DNA of 64,000 nt, taken from assembly GCA_018402155.1 (NCBI GenBank), contig JAGYJG010000001.1:1942501-2006500 (forward strand). The letters run 5' to 3'. This document shows positions 15,841 to 24,949 of this stretch, in pieces. The stretch is from Bacteroidia bacterium. GTDB lineage: Bacteria > Bacteroidota > Bacteroidia > NS11-12g > UBA9320. Both the position numbers and the translations under genes were made by a program. The notes below the pieces were generated by a model that saw nothing but the letters and a program-made list of their open reading frames with translations, did not search any database and was not told where the DNA came from. Positions within the stretch are counted from its first letter, which is position 1, and each line of letters starts with the position of its first letter.

Positions 15841-17928
15841 TTAAAGTTCAAGAAAACCTTTGTTTTCGTACATTAGGGTTGATGGATGTATGTTTCGCAC
15901 TATATTTTTATCTATTTGATACTTATGTAGGTATATTTTATGCGGTTTCAGGAGGGGCAACACGCTTGTGAGATAGCTGTTGTTTTTTCTTCTGCCACAA
16001 ACCAATATGTCACTTTGAATTGGTGCGTGTATGTATTGTGAAGTATAGTCAAGAAAATGTAATTTTTTATTTTGAAACCAAATCAATCCATTTCCTATCG
16101 TTTTTAATGGCCCGAAATCTGCTGCTTGATTTAGCAATAGATCTGGTATCATAGCATAGTCAAAATTTAAACGCTCGTATATCATATAAGGTTTTACCAC
16201 GTAGTCTATTTTCCTTGGGTCTAGATAAACTCCCTGCGAAGCCACAAACGTAATATTTTGACCAACTCTAAAACCCACAAGAAAATCAGATCCTACGTCA
16301 AAGACTACTACCTCTTCTTTGGGTAGCTGACTCTGGTACCGAAAATCTGCGACAACAAAAAGCATCACAAACGCTGCAGCCAGTACTAGAGCTACTCTAC
16401 TTTTTTGGCTCCATGCTATAGTAGTGAGTATTATACATCCATAAATACTAAGCATTTGCCAAAATGAAAGATGCACATGCTCTACAAAAGCGTAGGGCAA
16501 TTCTTGTACATAATGTACTACAGTAGCTATAAAATCAATATACATCTTCGTCAAGCGGGCACACCACTGAGCTACACTATCGCTAAATGGTACAAAAACC
16601 ACAAAAGCAATACCTATGTATAGTATTATAGTGATAAAGGGAATCACCACGAGGTTGGAAATAAAAAAATAATTGGGAAATTGATGGAAATAATACAACC
16701 CCAAGGGAAAGGTAGCTAGTTGGGCTGCAATGCTAACTGCAAGTAGAGAAGCTACTTTGTCTCCAATATAAGAAGATGCTGGCAACAGCTTGCGTATGGA
16801 TTTTTGATAATAGACAATGCCTAACACGGCTAAAAATGAAAATTGAAATCCTACGTTGTATAAATTTACCGGTTGCACTACCAATAAGACAAAGCAAGCA
16901 AAACTCAAGGTGTTGTATATATTACTCCGGCGCTGAAAAGCTTTGGCCACTACAACCACGCCGAACATAATGGAGGCTCTACTCACTGATGGTGCAAAAC
17001 CCGTGAGCATACAGTAAGCAAACAAGCACAACAAAACCACAATAGATTTTAGTTTCAGTACATAACCTTTACTTCTTTTGAGCATGAGAAGGCTACTAAG
17101 CAGCACATAAATAATACCTACATGTAGCCCAGATACGGCCAGCACATGGATGGTGCCTGTTTTAGAAAATGCATCCATCCATTCATCGTCTAAATCATCT
17201 TTGTAGCCAAATACAATAGCTTGGGCCACACCTCGGCTTGCTTCATCGCCAAAAAATTGTGCAAATTTCTGTTTGAGATAGTCTTGCCAGTTGTACGATA
17301 ATGCTAGTAGCCAGTTGGACTTATTTTGCCCGGTAACACGCCAATGGCCACTTTTTATATATCCTTGGTGATAAATGTTTCGTTGTGCGTAGTACTTTTT
17401 AAAATTGAACTGATGCGGGTTGCTCGGAGGCGAAACAGTTTTTATGTCATTGGCTACTAGCAAGTAGTCCCCATATTTCAAAAGTTGACTTTGTTTGTCA
17501 TTCTGTATGTAGAATTGTGCTTGGCCACTCACGGGCATATGGTGAGCAGAGTCTAATGCCCCGTGTAGTTCTACAGTACAACTGATAGACTTTGTTTTCT
17601 GCTGTGGATGGCTAGAGATACGAACTAGTAGCTCAGTAGCACCCTCACTATTATCAAAATGAGAGGGATAGTGAATTTGCTCGTGTGCCCAAGTGAGTAC
17701 AAAACCCGTTGCAAAAAAATGAAGTAAAACAAGAAGTGAAGCAGCCTGTTGCCAAGGCCTATTGATGTGCCCTTTGAAATAAAAGTGAGAAGCAATGATA
17801 ACCGGGAAGCCAATAAACAGGAAAGTTATAAAAGGCAACACATTCCACCCTAGCTCTACATAGCAAACTATGCCAAGAATAAAAGGTAAAAGTAGTCTGA
17901 GCAGAGGTATCTGTCGCCAAACATACAT
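15841..17928 (-). CDS. comEC: ComEC/Rec2 family DNA-uptake channel protein
   Basis: The 695-residue polytopic membrane protein carries the ComEC core: an N-terminal soluble DUF4131-like region after two or three helices, then the competence domain with GTIHVLAVSGLHVGI near residue 255 and many transmembrane helices. The C-terminal segment (VVVFDVGSDFLVGF onward) is a short remnant in the place of the beta-lactamase-like domain found in long ComEC proteins. ComEC conducts single-stranded DNA across the inner membrane in natural transformation. It starts 4 bp after the preceding minus-strand gene, so they share a transcript. Confidence 0.88.
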   Translation of the reverse strand: MYVWRQIPLLRLLLPFILGIVCYVELGWNVLPFITFLFIGFPVIIASHFYFKGHINRPWQQAASLLVLLHFFATGFVLTWAHEQIHYPSHFDNSEGATELLVRISSHPQQKTKSISCTVELHGALDSAHHMPVSGQAQFYIQNDKQSQLLKYGDYLLVANDIKTVSPPSNPHQFNFKKYYAQRNIYHQGYIKSGHWRVTGQNKSNWLLALSYNWQDYLKQKFAQFFGDEASRGVAQAIVFGYKDDLDDEWMDAFSKTGTIHVLAVSGLHVGIIYVLLSSLLMLKRSKGYVLKLKSIVVLLCLFAYCMLTGFAPSVSRASIMFGVVVVAKAFQRRSNIYNTLSFACFVLLVVQPVNLYNVGFQFSFLAVLGIVYYQKSIRKLLPASSYIGDKVASLLAVSIAAQLATFPLGLYYFHQFPNYFFISNLVVIPFITIILYIGIAFVVFVPFSDSVAQWCARLTKMYIDFIATVVHYVQELPYAFVEHVHLSFWQMLSIYGCIILTTIAWSQKSRVALVLAAAFVMLFVVADFRYQSQLPKEEVVVFDVGSDFLVGFRVGQNITFVASQGVYLDPRKIDYVVKPYMIYERLNFDYAMIPDLLLNQAADFGPLKTIGNGLIWFQNKKLHFLDYTSQYIHAPIQSDILVCGRRKNNSYLTSVLPLLKPHKIYLHKYQIDKNIVRNIHPSTLMYENKGFLEL

Positions 17929-17932
17929 TGGC

Positions 17933-18634
17933 CTATTCTGTATGCTTGCGGTAGATTAGTGCTTTTAGTTCGTCCTTTAGTTCTTCGTTTTCCCACTCAT
18001 ATTTATCTTTATGTGCGTGATATATTTCAAATGCCGCCTCTCTATTTTCAGCATTTTCTAAGGCTGCAATAAACTCATTGTATGCCCTGCGGTCTCCGTC
18101 AAAAAATGCACTTTGGAACTCAAATCTTTTAGCTAAAGACATCCCTTTAGAAATACTATCTATAGGGGTGCTGCTAAATTTTTGAAAAAGCGAGAGTATT
18201 TCTTCAGTAGCTAGATTAGTAGATGTGGTTTTAGATTTATTGGCCTTTTCTGATGCTATAGATTTGGAATCTTCCGGTTTTTGTGTGGCCGTATTTTTAG
18301 ATTCAATAGCAGGTACTTCCGCGTGAGAGATTTTTATTTCAGATTCAGGAATTGTGTCTGCAGAGGTTGGTGGTACTTCTGCTTTTTCCTCCGATTTGGG
18401 AGTAGAGGCTACTTTTGCAATAGGTTCTTTTTCCTGCTGCGAAGTGGTATTGGTTACTCGTTTGCCTTGCAGTGCTAGTTTGTTTACTTCATCGTACAAG
18501 TCTATGCACTGCTTGCGCAGCACGTCTATATCTAGCTGAGATAGTTTTTGAGTATGAAGGCTTAGGCGACTGTTTTGATTGCTAATAAGTGTAAGCAGGT
18601 CATCTATTCTTTGGTGTATACTGTCTCTACTCAT
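17933..18634 (-). CDS. Hypothetical protein with helical ends and low-complexity linker
   Basis: The 233-residue soluble protein has an N-terminal helical segment (about 1-60, RIDDLLTLISNQNSRLSLHT onward), a Lys/Glu/Thr/Ser-rich linker (about 60-145), and a conserved-looking C-terminal helical region (RFEFQSAFFDGDRRAYNEFI, ALENAENREAAFEIYHAHKD). I do not recognise a named family. It stands directly upstream of comEC with 4 bp between them, so a role near competence or simply shared transcription is possible. Confidence 0.55.
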   Translation of the reverse strand: MSRDSIHQRIDDLLTLISNQNSRLSLHTQKLSQLDIDVLRKQCIDLYDEVNKLALQGKRVTNTTSQQEKEPIAKVASTPKSEEKAEVPPTSADTIPESEIKISHAEVPAIESKNTATQKPEDSKSIASEKANKSKTTSTNLATEEILSLFQKFSSTPIDSISKGMSLAKRFEFQSAFFDGDRRAYNEFIAALENAENREAAFEIYHAHKDKYEWENEELKDELKALIYRKHTE

Positions 18635-19016
18635 ATGATAGGTACGAAGTAACGGTTTTTTGCCTGAATATTATATAAAATCATTAAATTATGGTGAAAG
18701 TCATTGTAAAAACAAGCGTTTTATTAGCGTACCATTTTTTGGTTTTACTTAATTTAAAAATATATAACGAGAGCTGTAAAGTGTCGCGTTTATGGCTATT
18801 TCTGAGGCCAGAGGATGATGATTGCCCTTATAATAACCTGTGTGCGCCTGAGTGAGCGTTACCTGCAAGCAACGTGAATGACCAGATAATGAGCCGCAAA
18901 ATTGAGAAATGAAAGCAGAAGATGACTCTAGATGGATAAACTTGCAAATGCAACTAGAAAGCTAAACTAAGTACTAAAAAAGAAAGTACCTTTGAAGCCA
19001 TACTAATACCACTACC
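18635..19016. other. Divergent intergenic region with a -7 box
   Basis: No gene is visible in 382 bp between the comEC operon and the next plus-strand gene. TACCTTTG at 18987-18994 matches TAnnTTTG and lies 22 bp before the start at 19017, so it is the likely promoter of that gene. Nothing else stands out. Confidence 0.5.
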
Positions 19017-19475
19017 ATGGACAACACAATACTAATAAACGCACACAGCATCTTGAGATGGGCTGTTTTACTATTTGGCATTTATGCCATAACAAAGAGC
19101 GCACAAGGGGTTTTCATGAAGCAATCTTTCACTGCAAGTCACTCTATGGCTGGCACCTTGCTAGTAGCTAGTGTACACCTGCAAATAGTCATAGGACTGC
19201 TACTATACATTGCGCGCGATTGGCACCAAAGTTTTGGCAATATGGCAGAAACCATGGGAAATCCTGCACTTCGATTTTGGGCTGTAGAGCATTTAACAGG
19301 CATGCTTGTGGCAGCTATAATTATTCAAATAGGCCGTTCTAGAAGTAAAAAAGCAAAAGAAACCACAGCAAAACATAAAACAGCATTGATTTTTTATACC
19401 ATCGGAATACTACTCATAGTTGCTATGATTCCATGGCCCTTCAGAGCAGAAGTAGCCCGTAGTTTGTGGCCTTAA
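19017..19475 (+). CDS. Four-helix membrane protein, cytochrome b-like, function unknown
   Basis: The 152-residue protein has four hydrophobic helices (about 12-28, 42-65, 85-105, 122-140). His residues fall in or beside helices (INAHSILRW, TASHSMAG, ASVHLQI, VEHLTG), which could allow b-type haem ligation. It ends PWPFRAEVARSLWP. Similar proteins in Bacteroidota are sometimes labelled cytochrome B, but haem binding is not shown by the sequence. Confidence 0.55.
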   Translation: MDNTILINAHSILRWAVLLFGIYAITKSAQGVFMKQSFTASHSMAGTLLVASVHLQIVIGLLLYIARDWHQSFGNMAETMGNPALRFWAVEHLTGMLVAAIIIQIGRSRSKKAKETTAKHKTALIFYTIGILLIVAMIPWPFRAEVARSLWP

Positions 19476-19509
19476 ATAACGCTATAATAGTACCTAAAAA
19501 GAATAACTT

Positions 19510-19854
19510 GTGAAAGAAGAAACCCAACAAGCAATAGCAACAATAGTAGGAAATGGATACAAATGCTATGTACACAAAACCACAGCTCAAGTCTTCACAG
19601 CAGAAGACATTTCGCTGGAGGACCAAAAAAGTGATACCTATGCAGAGTATGTACCATTAGATGCTGTTTTCACTTTCAGATTTATGCAAAACTTTATACA
19701 GACGGTAGACGATTTCGAAAAGCAAAGTGAGCTTTTGGAGGCTATAAGCTTTGAAAGCCCATTCAAAAGTTTCAAAACGAAGGTATACAACGTAGGTCTT
19801 GGCGATGAGTGGTTGGCTTACCGCACACGTTGCATCATTGAGCTACTTGAGTGA
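19510..19854 (+). CDS. UPF0158-like small protein
   Basis: The 114-residue protein (GTG start) has the closing pattern of UPF0158: ELLEAISFESPFKSFKTKVY and GLGDEWLAYRTRCIIELL, comparable with the family's 'AI.GkgAFRRFKd.l...gl.deWy.fR'. The function of UPF0158 proteins is unknown. It lies 34 bp after the membrane protein gene on the same strand and converges on paaD. Confidence 0.55.
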   Translation: MKEETQQAIATIVGNGYKCYVHKTTAQVFTAEDISLEDQKSDTYAEYVPLDAVFTFRFMQNFIQTVDDFEKQSELLEAISFESPFKSFKTKVYNVGLGDEWLAYRTRCIIELLE

Positions 19855-19909
19855 GCGTAAGCTTGCGACACCTTGGTATCTAGTATTGGTGCGCTATACG
19901 TGCAACGTA

Positions 19910-20407
19910 TTAAATTGGTTTAAATCCTTCAAACGCTTGTTTGCACGAATTACAATAGTGCAAACTGCGGCACAAGGTAGGTCCAAACGGGCTTTTCATA
20001 GTGGTATCTTGGCTATCGCAATATGGGCAATGCGTATCTTCTAGCAACTCCATTGTAAGGCTGCCACAGTTTCTTTTTGGCGGTGCAAGCCCGTGTTTTT
20101 TAATAGCTTCATGACCTTCTGGAGTAATAAGATCTGTAGTCCAAGTGGTTTCAAAACTAGTCTCTACAGTGATATTGCCTAGAGCCTCGTAACTACTGAG
20201 GTGCTCTACTACCATATCTTCCATCATTCTAAGTGCAGGACAACCAGCAAATGTAGGAGTAAGGGTAACGTGTATATCATTGTTTTCCTTTATATCTATG
20301 CCTGTCACTATTCCTAAGTCTACGATAGATATCGTAGGGATCTCAGGATCTTTTACCTGCTTTAGCTCCTCGCGAATGTACGCTGGTGTGATTGCTTGTT
20401 CTACCAT
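19910..20407 (-). CDS. paaD: Phenylacetyl-CoA 1,2-epoxidase subunit PaaD
   Basis: The 165-residue protein combines an N-terminal MIP18/DUF59-type domain (QVKDPEIPTISIVDLGIV; DPE motif about 20-22) with a C-terminal zinc/Fe-S-like cysteine cluster (RNCGS, CPYCDS, CNSCKQ). PaaD is needed to mature the ring-1,2-epoxidase, probably by supplying an Fe-S cluster to the reductase. Its start overlaps the paaC stop by 7 bp. No paaE follows; the next gene is convergent. Confidence 0.93.
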   Translation of the reverse strand: MVEQAITPAYIREELKQVKDPEIPTISIVDLGIVTGIDIKENNDIHVTLTPTFAGCPALRMMEDMVVEHLSSYEALGNITVETSFETTWTTDLITPEGHEAIKKHGLAPPKRNCGSLTMELLEDTHCPYCDSQDTTMKSPFGPTLCRSLHYCNSCKQAFEGFKPI

Positions 20408-21159
20408 TCTGCACTCGGATCTATAGTATATACTTCTGTCATTTCAGTGAGTAGCGGCTGCAGATGTTCGGTATGCTCACCTACTCTACCACCATATATA
20501 GGAGCCCATCCAGCTTGTGATGGTATAGTTAGTCCACTGTTTTCTAGTAGAGGAGATATCATAGAAAACCATTTTTCTTGCAAAGCTATTTCTCCTATAA
20601 AAATATTTTCTTTTATGAGGACTTCTTCGGCTGGTCCAGGTTCAAACATTCCCAAAGCATAGTTCCAAGCATAATTCAGCGATTCTTGCATTTTACCATT
20701 ACTTTCTTCATTTCCTTTTCCTAGTTGATGCACCCAAGTATTAGCGTGCATGGTATGATATTTTATCTCACCAAAAAATTTCTTGGATACTTGAGCTAGT
20801 GGCTGATAAGCTGATGTTTTTAGAGCTTCGAATCTCGAGTATTCTGCAAAATCAAATAGAAAATGACGGATTAAGCTAAAATCGTATCCACCAATAGGTA
20901 GTTCTACCAATTGCGAGCAGTGAAACTGAGGTGCGTTTCGTGTAAATGCAACAGTATCTGGATCTGCTTCTCCAAGTTGGTGAAGTAAGTTGTACAAATG
21001 TTCACTTTGGCCTATTTTATCTTGCGCCATACTAGAGAATGCAATATCTTCTTCTAGCAAAGGGCCTAATCCAGTCCATTCACTGTTTCTGTGACCTATA
21101 ATTAACTGGTCATCAGCTATTTTATATAATAACTCTTTCAATGCTTCTATGCTGTTCAT
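20401..21159 (-). CDS. paaC: Phenylacetyl-CoA 1,2-epoxidase structural subunit PaaC
   Basis: The 252-residue ferritin-like subunit pairs with PaaA. It includes IIGHRNSEWTGLGPLLEEDI, AFSSMAQDKIGQSEHLYNLL and YHTMHANTWVHQLGKG. PaaC is structurally like PaaA but lacks a working diiron site. It lies 96 bp after paaB and overlaps paaD. Length and motifs are normal. Confidence 0.93.
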   Translation of the reverse strand: MNSIEALKELLYKIADDQLIIGHRNSEWTGLGPLLEEDIAFSSMAQDKIGQSEHLYNLLHQLGEADPDTVAFTRNAPQFHCSQLVELPIGGYDFSLIRHFLFDFAEYSRFEALKTSAYQPLAQVSKKFFGEIKYHTMHANTWVHQLGKGNEESNGKMQESLNYAWNYALGMFEPGPAEEVLIKENIFIGEIALQEKWFSMISPLLENSGLTIPSQAGWAPIYGGRVGEHTEHLQPLLTEMTEVYTIDPSAEW

Positions 21160-21255
21160 GATGTAAATTTAATTTTGTATAGTTATTGTGTACGGTAGGT
21201 TTTTGGGGTTTTACAGTCTCTGTAGCGTCTTTGAAATCTATGATATCTCTCTTTG

Positions 21256-21660
21256 CTAAACTTCATCTGTTGCTTTCATTCCTCTTTCTTTGAAAGCTTG
21301 GATGCGGTCCATTACTTTGTATGACGCTGGATTTCGGTAGAGCTTTTCTGGAGCAGTGGTGAATATGTCGTCATCCTCATACTCTGTAGCACTCACACAA
21401 CTACTAGGAACCACCCAGATATTAGCAGTCACTTCTCTTCGGGCATATTGTTCCTTGGCATAAAGTAATGCCATATCTGCATTGGGAGCATGAACTATAC
21501 CTACGTGCTTATGTTGAGCTCCACGCTTATTTTGATGAAAAACTTCATAGGTCTGAAAATGTACAATACCTTCTACATCTGAGTGGTTCCCAGATATGAG
21601 ATTAGCCCGTGTAATCCTCGGATCTAGTGATATTACTTCTTTATTATTTTCTAAGGACAT
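21256..21660 (-). CDS. paaB: Phenylacetyl-CoA 1,2-epoxidase subunit PaaB
   Basis: The 134-residue small subunit bridges the PaaA-PaaC heterodimers in the epoxidase complex. The family pattern FQTYEVFHQNKRGAQHKHVG and YAKEQYARREVTANIWVVP is clear. The C-terminus is somewhat longer than in short PaaB proteins. It lies 18 bp after the interposed secreted-protein gene. Confidence 0.93.
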   Translation of the reverse strand: MSLENNKEVISLDPRITRANLISGNHSDVEGIVHFQTYEVFHQNKRGAQHKHVGIVHAPNADMALLYAKEQYARREVTANIWVVPSSCVSATEYEDDDIFTTAPEKLYRNPASYKVMDRIQAFKERGMKATDEV

Positions 21661-21678
21661 GATTGATTGTATGGTAAT

Positions 21679-23070
21679 TTATTGTTTGAGAACTTTTATG
21701 ATGGTAGTGTTTTTGTCTTTATTTAGTAAAGTCACGTTGTATATACCGGTAGGAAGGTTGCTCATATCTATAATTCCGTTGTGGAATGGTAAGGTTAGCA
21801 TTTGGCCAATGGAATTGGATGCAATACACGTTGTGTAAATTTCATTAGTTCTTATTTCTACTAATCCGGTAGTAGGATTTGGAAAATAGGTCAAGTTACT
21901 CTTTGCAGCATGCTGTGTACTCAACCCTATGGAAGACGGCTCCATTACAAGTTCAAGATTGTCTAGATATAATCGTGTATTCAATCCGTTAGCATTATTC
22001 GCCTTGTGCGACCAAAAGACTAATGCAGCACTATCTGGCACTTCATCGCGATAATAATTTACTGGAATAGTAAAGAAGGTCCATTCTTCGGCAGGTTCAG
22101 AGATGAGAAGTTCGTCGTAGGAGGATGTACGAGCGCCTGACCACGTGCGGTACATAAAACGTGCAGTATCTGGTCCATCTGGCAAAAACTTATAATAACC
22201 CTGTAAGTAGTGAAAAGAGTCTTTAACAGCAAAAGCCTTACGATAGCTATGAAAATTTTCTGTACCAATAAAACAATAGCCATTTCGTATAGCATTGCCT
22301 TCTTTGTAGTTTTTGATAAGTAGAGAAGTATTTATTTTGGGGTTTGTATCGATTACTTTGCGAGAAGCAGAATCTGGAAGTAGGTAGGCGTAGCTATCAT
22401 AATTAAGTAAATCTCTGCTTCTCCAAAACTCTGGATACTCGACACCTGTATTATACCACTCCTCAAAACCTTGGTTATAAAATGAACCTACTGGATTGCC
22501 TATATTTTCAAATTGTATGTCGTCAAACAGTACAAAACCATCTCCATTAACCTTTGTACTTACATAAGAGTATACATAAAACCAAACACTATCTATCTGC
22601 CGGGCACCATTAGTATTCCAAGATATAGGTATAGTAAATTTCACGTATTCACCGTTGCTCGATCCCGAAAACCTAAAGTCAATATTTCCTCTGTAGGTCC
22701 CTTTTTCTCTAAGAATGGCTTGAAACCGGGCAGTATCGCCATCGGCAAGGTCGTATTTAGACCAAAACGATATACTCAAAGCATCAGCTTCTATGGCCAA
22801 CCCATTTATCTTATCTAGATTGTTGTAGTCTATAGAGCGTGCATATCCACGATAACCATTCGTACCTTCTATGTAGGTGTTGGACAGCAATAAAGCATAT
22901 TCACCTGACTTAGCATCAGTACTTCTGCTTACATTTCTAGTAGGAGAAAACCAGCCTGACAGCTTATGGTGATCACGCATCTTCCAACTCTCAAAATCTC
23001 CATTAGGGATGTTTTGACCAGTTGCACTAGTGGCGATCAGGAATGATATGAGTATTAGACTATATCTCAA
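21679..23070 (-). CDS. Secreted protein with two carbohydrate-binding-like modules and a T9SS sorting domain, inside the paa operon
   Basis: The 463-residue protein has a signal peptide (about 1-18, SATGQ). Two related segments follow, beginning IPNGDFESWKMRDHHKLSGW (about 21) and YNQGFEEWYNTGVEYPEFWR (about 198); the 'NGDFE.W' openings are typical of Bacteroidota surface proteins with PCMD or CBM-like beta-sandwiches. The C-terminus (YFPNPTTGLVEIRTN to the IIKVLKQ end) is a T9SS type A sorting domain. It lies between paaA and paaB on the same strand with gaps of 89 and 18 bp. A surface protein has no obvious place in phenylacetate oxidation, so it may be a late insertion or serve a linked uptake role. 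Confidence 0.75.
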   Translation of the reverse strand: MRYSLILISFLIATSATGQNIPNGDFESWKMRDHHKLSGWFSPTRNVSRSTDAKSGEYALLLSNTYIEGTNGYRGYARSIDYNNLDKINGLAIEADALSISFWSKYDLADGDTARFQAILREKGTYRGNIDFRFSGSSNGEYVKFTIPISWNTNGARQIDSVWFYVYSYVSTKVNGDGFVLFDDIQFENIGNPVGSFYNQGFEEWYNTGVEYPEFWRSRDLLNYDSYAYLLPDSASRKVIDTNPKINTSLLIKNYKEGNAIRNGYCFIGTENFHSYRKAFAVKDSFHYLQGYYKFLPDGPDTARFMYRTWSGARTSSYDELLISEPAEEWTFFTIPVNYYRDEVPDSAALVFWSHKANNANGLNTRLYLDNLELVMEPSSIGLSTQHAAKSNLTYFPNPTTGLVEIRTNEIYTTCIASNSIGQMLTLPFHNGIIDMSNLPTGIYNVTLLNKDKNTTIIKVLKQ

Positions 23071-23159
23071 GATTATTGATAAATATTTGAGTAAAAGCTG
23101 CTACCGTTTGTCCAATGCCAAGTAGCGGAATAACTTTAGCAGCTTAATTCTATTATTTT

Positions 23160-24143
23160 TTAGGCAAACGGACGAACATACTCGGCATCTTCATTGCGAA
23201 TAGCACGAGCTACCCATCTACCATTTTCCTCTGCCATTCTGCGTACTGCAAGTCGCTCTGCATTGCAAGGGCCGTCACCATTTATAACTCGCTTAAACTC
23301 TTCCCAATCTGGCTCAGTATATTCCCACATTTTTGTAGTTTCATTCTTTTTTAGCAAGGGATCTGGCAATGTTAGTCCAAGGTCCCAAATTTTGGGCACA
23401 TACATATCCATAAATTGCTGACGCATAGAGTCATTGCTTGCCATTTTCACTTTCCAACGCATCAGTGTTTCAGAGTGTACAGAAGCTTTGTCACTTGGAC
23501 CAAAGAAATGCATCAAAGGAGGCCACCATCTGGTCATAGCCGCTTGCACCATTTCACGTTGTTTTTTTGTGCCAGTAGCAAGATGTACTACATTATCGTG
23601 ACCGTACTTCAGGTGAAAAGACTCTTCATAGCAGATACGCTCAAGAGCTCGGCAATATGGACCATAAGAACCTTTACTATTGGCCAACTGATTTACAATA
23701 GCACCAGCATCAACCAGCCAAGCTATTACTGCACTGTCTGCCCATGTAAGTGCCGGATAATTGAAAATATTGGAGTATTTGGATTTGCCAGTAATGAGGT
23801 CATTCATCATTTCTTCACGGGGTTTTCCCAATGTTTCTGCCGCAGAATATAGCAACTGAGCATGTCCTACCTCATCTTGTACCTTGGCCATTAATGCAAG
23901 CTTGCGTCTAAACCCGGGAGCCCGAGTTATCCAAGTACCCTCCGGTAATGATCCTATAATTTCGGAATGCGCATGCTGCTCTATCATTCTAATGAGCTGC
24001 TTGCGATACATTGCTGGCATCCAATCTTGGGGTTCTATCTTATCTCCTTTATCTATTCGCGCTTGAAAAGCTGCTAATAATTCTGGAGTCTCTTCTTGAT
24101 TCTCAAATTTTTCGTTTGGGTCTATATAAGCGTTTCCGTACAT
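23160..24143 (-). CDS. paaA: Phenylacetyl-CoA 1,2-epoxidase catalytic subunit PaaA
   Basis: PaaA is the oxygenase subunit that epoxidises the aromatic ring of phenylacetyl-CoA. The 327-residue length is normal. The diiron-ligand motifs EVGH (Glu91, His94) and ESFH (Glu174, His177) are present within ferritin-like helices. It is the first structural gene after the tetR-like regulator (40 bp gap) in an operon reading towards paaB-paaC-paaD. Confidence 0.95.
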   Translation of the reverse strand: MYGNAYIDPNEKFENQEETPELLAAFQARIDKGDKIEPQDWMPAMYRKQLIRMIEQHAHSEIIGSLPEGTWITRAPGFRRKLALMAKVQDEVGHAQLLYSAAETLGKPREEMMNDLITGKSKYSNIFNYPALTWADSAVIAWLVDAGAIVNQLANSKGSYGPYCRALERICYEESFHLKYGHDNVVHLATGTKKQREMVQAAMTRWWPPLMHFFGPSDKASVHSETLMRWKVKMASNDSMRQQFMDMYVPKIWDLGLTLPDPLLKKNETTKMWEYTEPDWEEFKRVINGDGPCNAERLAVRRMAEENGRWVARAIRNEDAEYVRPFA

Positions 24144-24183
24144 AAGTATTAAGGTTTTATTTTTTACTGTTTTTTTTAAATTT

Positions 24184-24756
24184 CTAAGCGGCTTTTTTTA
24201 AGCCAGATAATATAAAGTCACTCAATTTAGTAGCTATTTCTTGGGCATCTAGATTTCCATCCTCTTTGTACCACTCTACTATCCAATTTACACTTGAAAG
24301 TATTGTGAGGGAAGCAAACTTTTTGTCAGTTTCGTTAAATACACCTTCACGTATTCCCGTTTGAACTATTTCTCTTATTCCCATTTCATACGCATTTCTT
24401 TTGGATATAAATTCATCCAAACTCTGTCCAGTTAGGTTTCGCCAATCTCTGATAAAAATAATTGCCGAATTTAAATTTTCTGTGAGTATAGCAACGTGTA
24501 ATTGAATGGCCATACGAAGCTTTTCTTCTGCGTTAAAGTAAATATCATTTACTTCTTTTACAGCCAATTCAAACTTTTCTGCCATCTCAAAACATGTAAT
24601 TTTAAGAATATCTTCTTTGCTACTAAAATGACTATATAAACTAGCCGGCTCCATTTTTAATGCCTTTGCTATATCGCGCACAGAGGTGGCAGCATATCCC
24701 TTCTCTTTGAATACACATTGACTAGATGCAAGTATTTGTTTTTTTCTATCTGTCAT
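24184..24756 (-). CDS. TetR family regulator of the paa operon
   Basis: The N-terminal HTH ([40 protein letters not shown]) is textbook TetR; the remaining helical domain would bind a ligand, plausibly phenylacetyl-CoA. The frame allows GTG at 24762, but ATG at 24756 is preferred (190 residues). It is the first gene of the tetR-paaA unit. A perfect 14 bp palindrome sits 10 bp upstream, so auto-repression controlling the whole operon is likely. Ligand and control are inference. Confidence 0.88.
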   Translation of the reverse strand: MTDRKKQILASSQCVFKEKGYAATSVRDIAKALKMEPASLYSHFSSKEDILKITCFEMAEKFELAVKEVNDIYFNAEEKLRMAIQLHVAILTENLNSAIIFIRDWRNLTGQSLDEFISKRNAYEMGIREIVQTGIREGVFNETDKKFASLTILSSVNWIVEWYKEDGNLDAQEIATKLSDFILSGLKKAA

Positions 24757-24765
24757 TGTCACAAA

Positions 24766-24779
24766 CTAACGTTCGTTAG
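24766..24779. promoter_or_regulatory. Likely TetR-family operator
   Basis: CTAACGTTCGTTAG is an inverted repeat (CTAACG/CGTTAG around TT) directly upstream of the regulator start, a typical TetR-family site in form and position. Binding would cover the leader of the tetR-paa transcript. Confidence 0.7.
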
Positions 24780-24949
24780 GCAATAGTAATTTAAACTTTT
24801 TAAAACACCAAACATATTAAAAAGTTTTATTCCAAATTTCACTACTTTTCTTCGCTAATTCAAATAAACTATTAGCCACAGCATTTTTTTACTATTTGGG
24901 GCTTCACTATCAAAAAGCCTACTTTGCACCTAAATAAAAAGTAATATGT

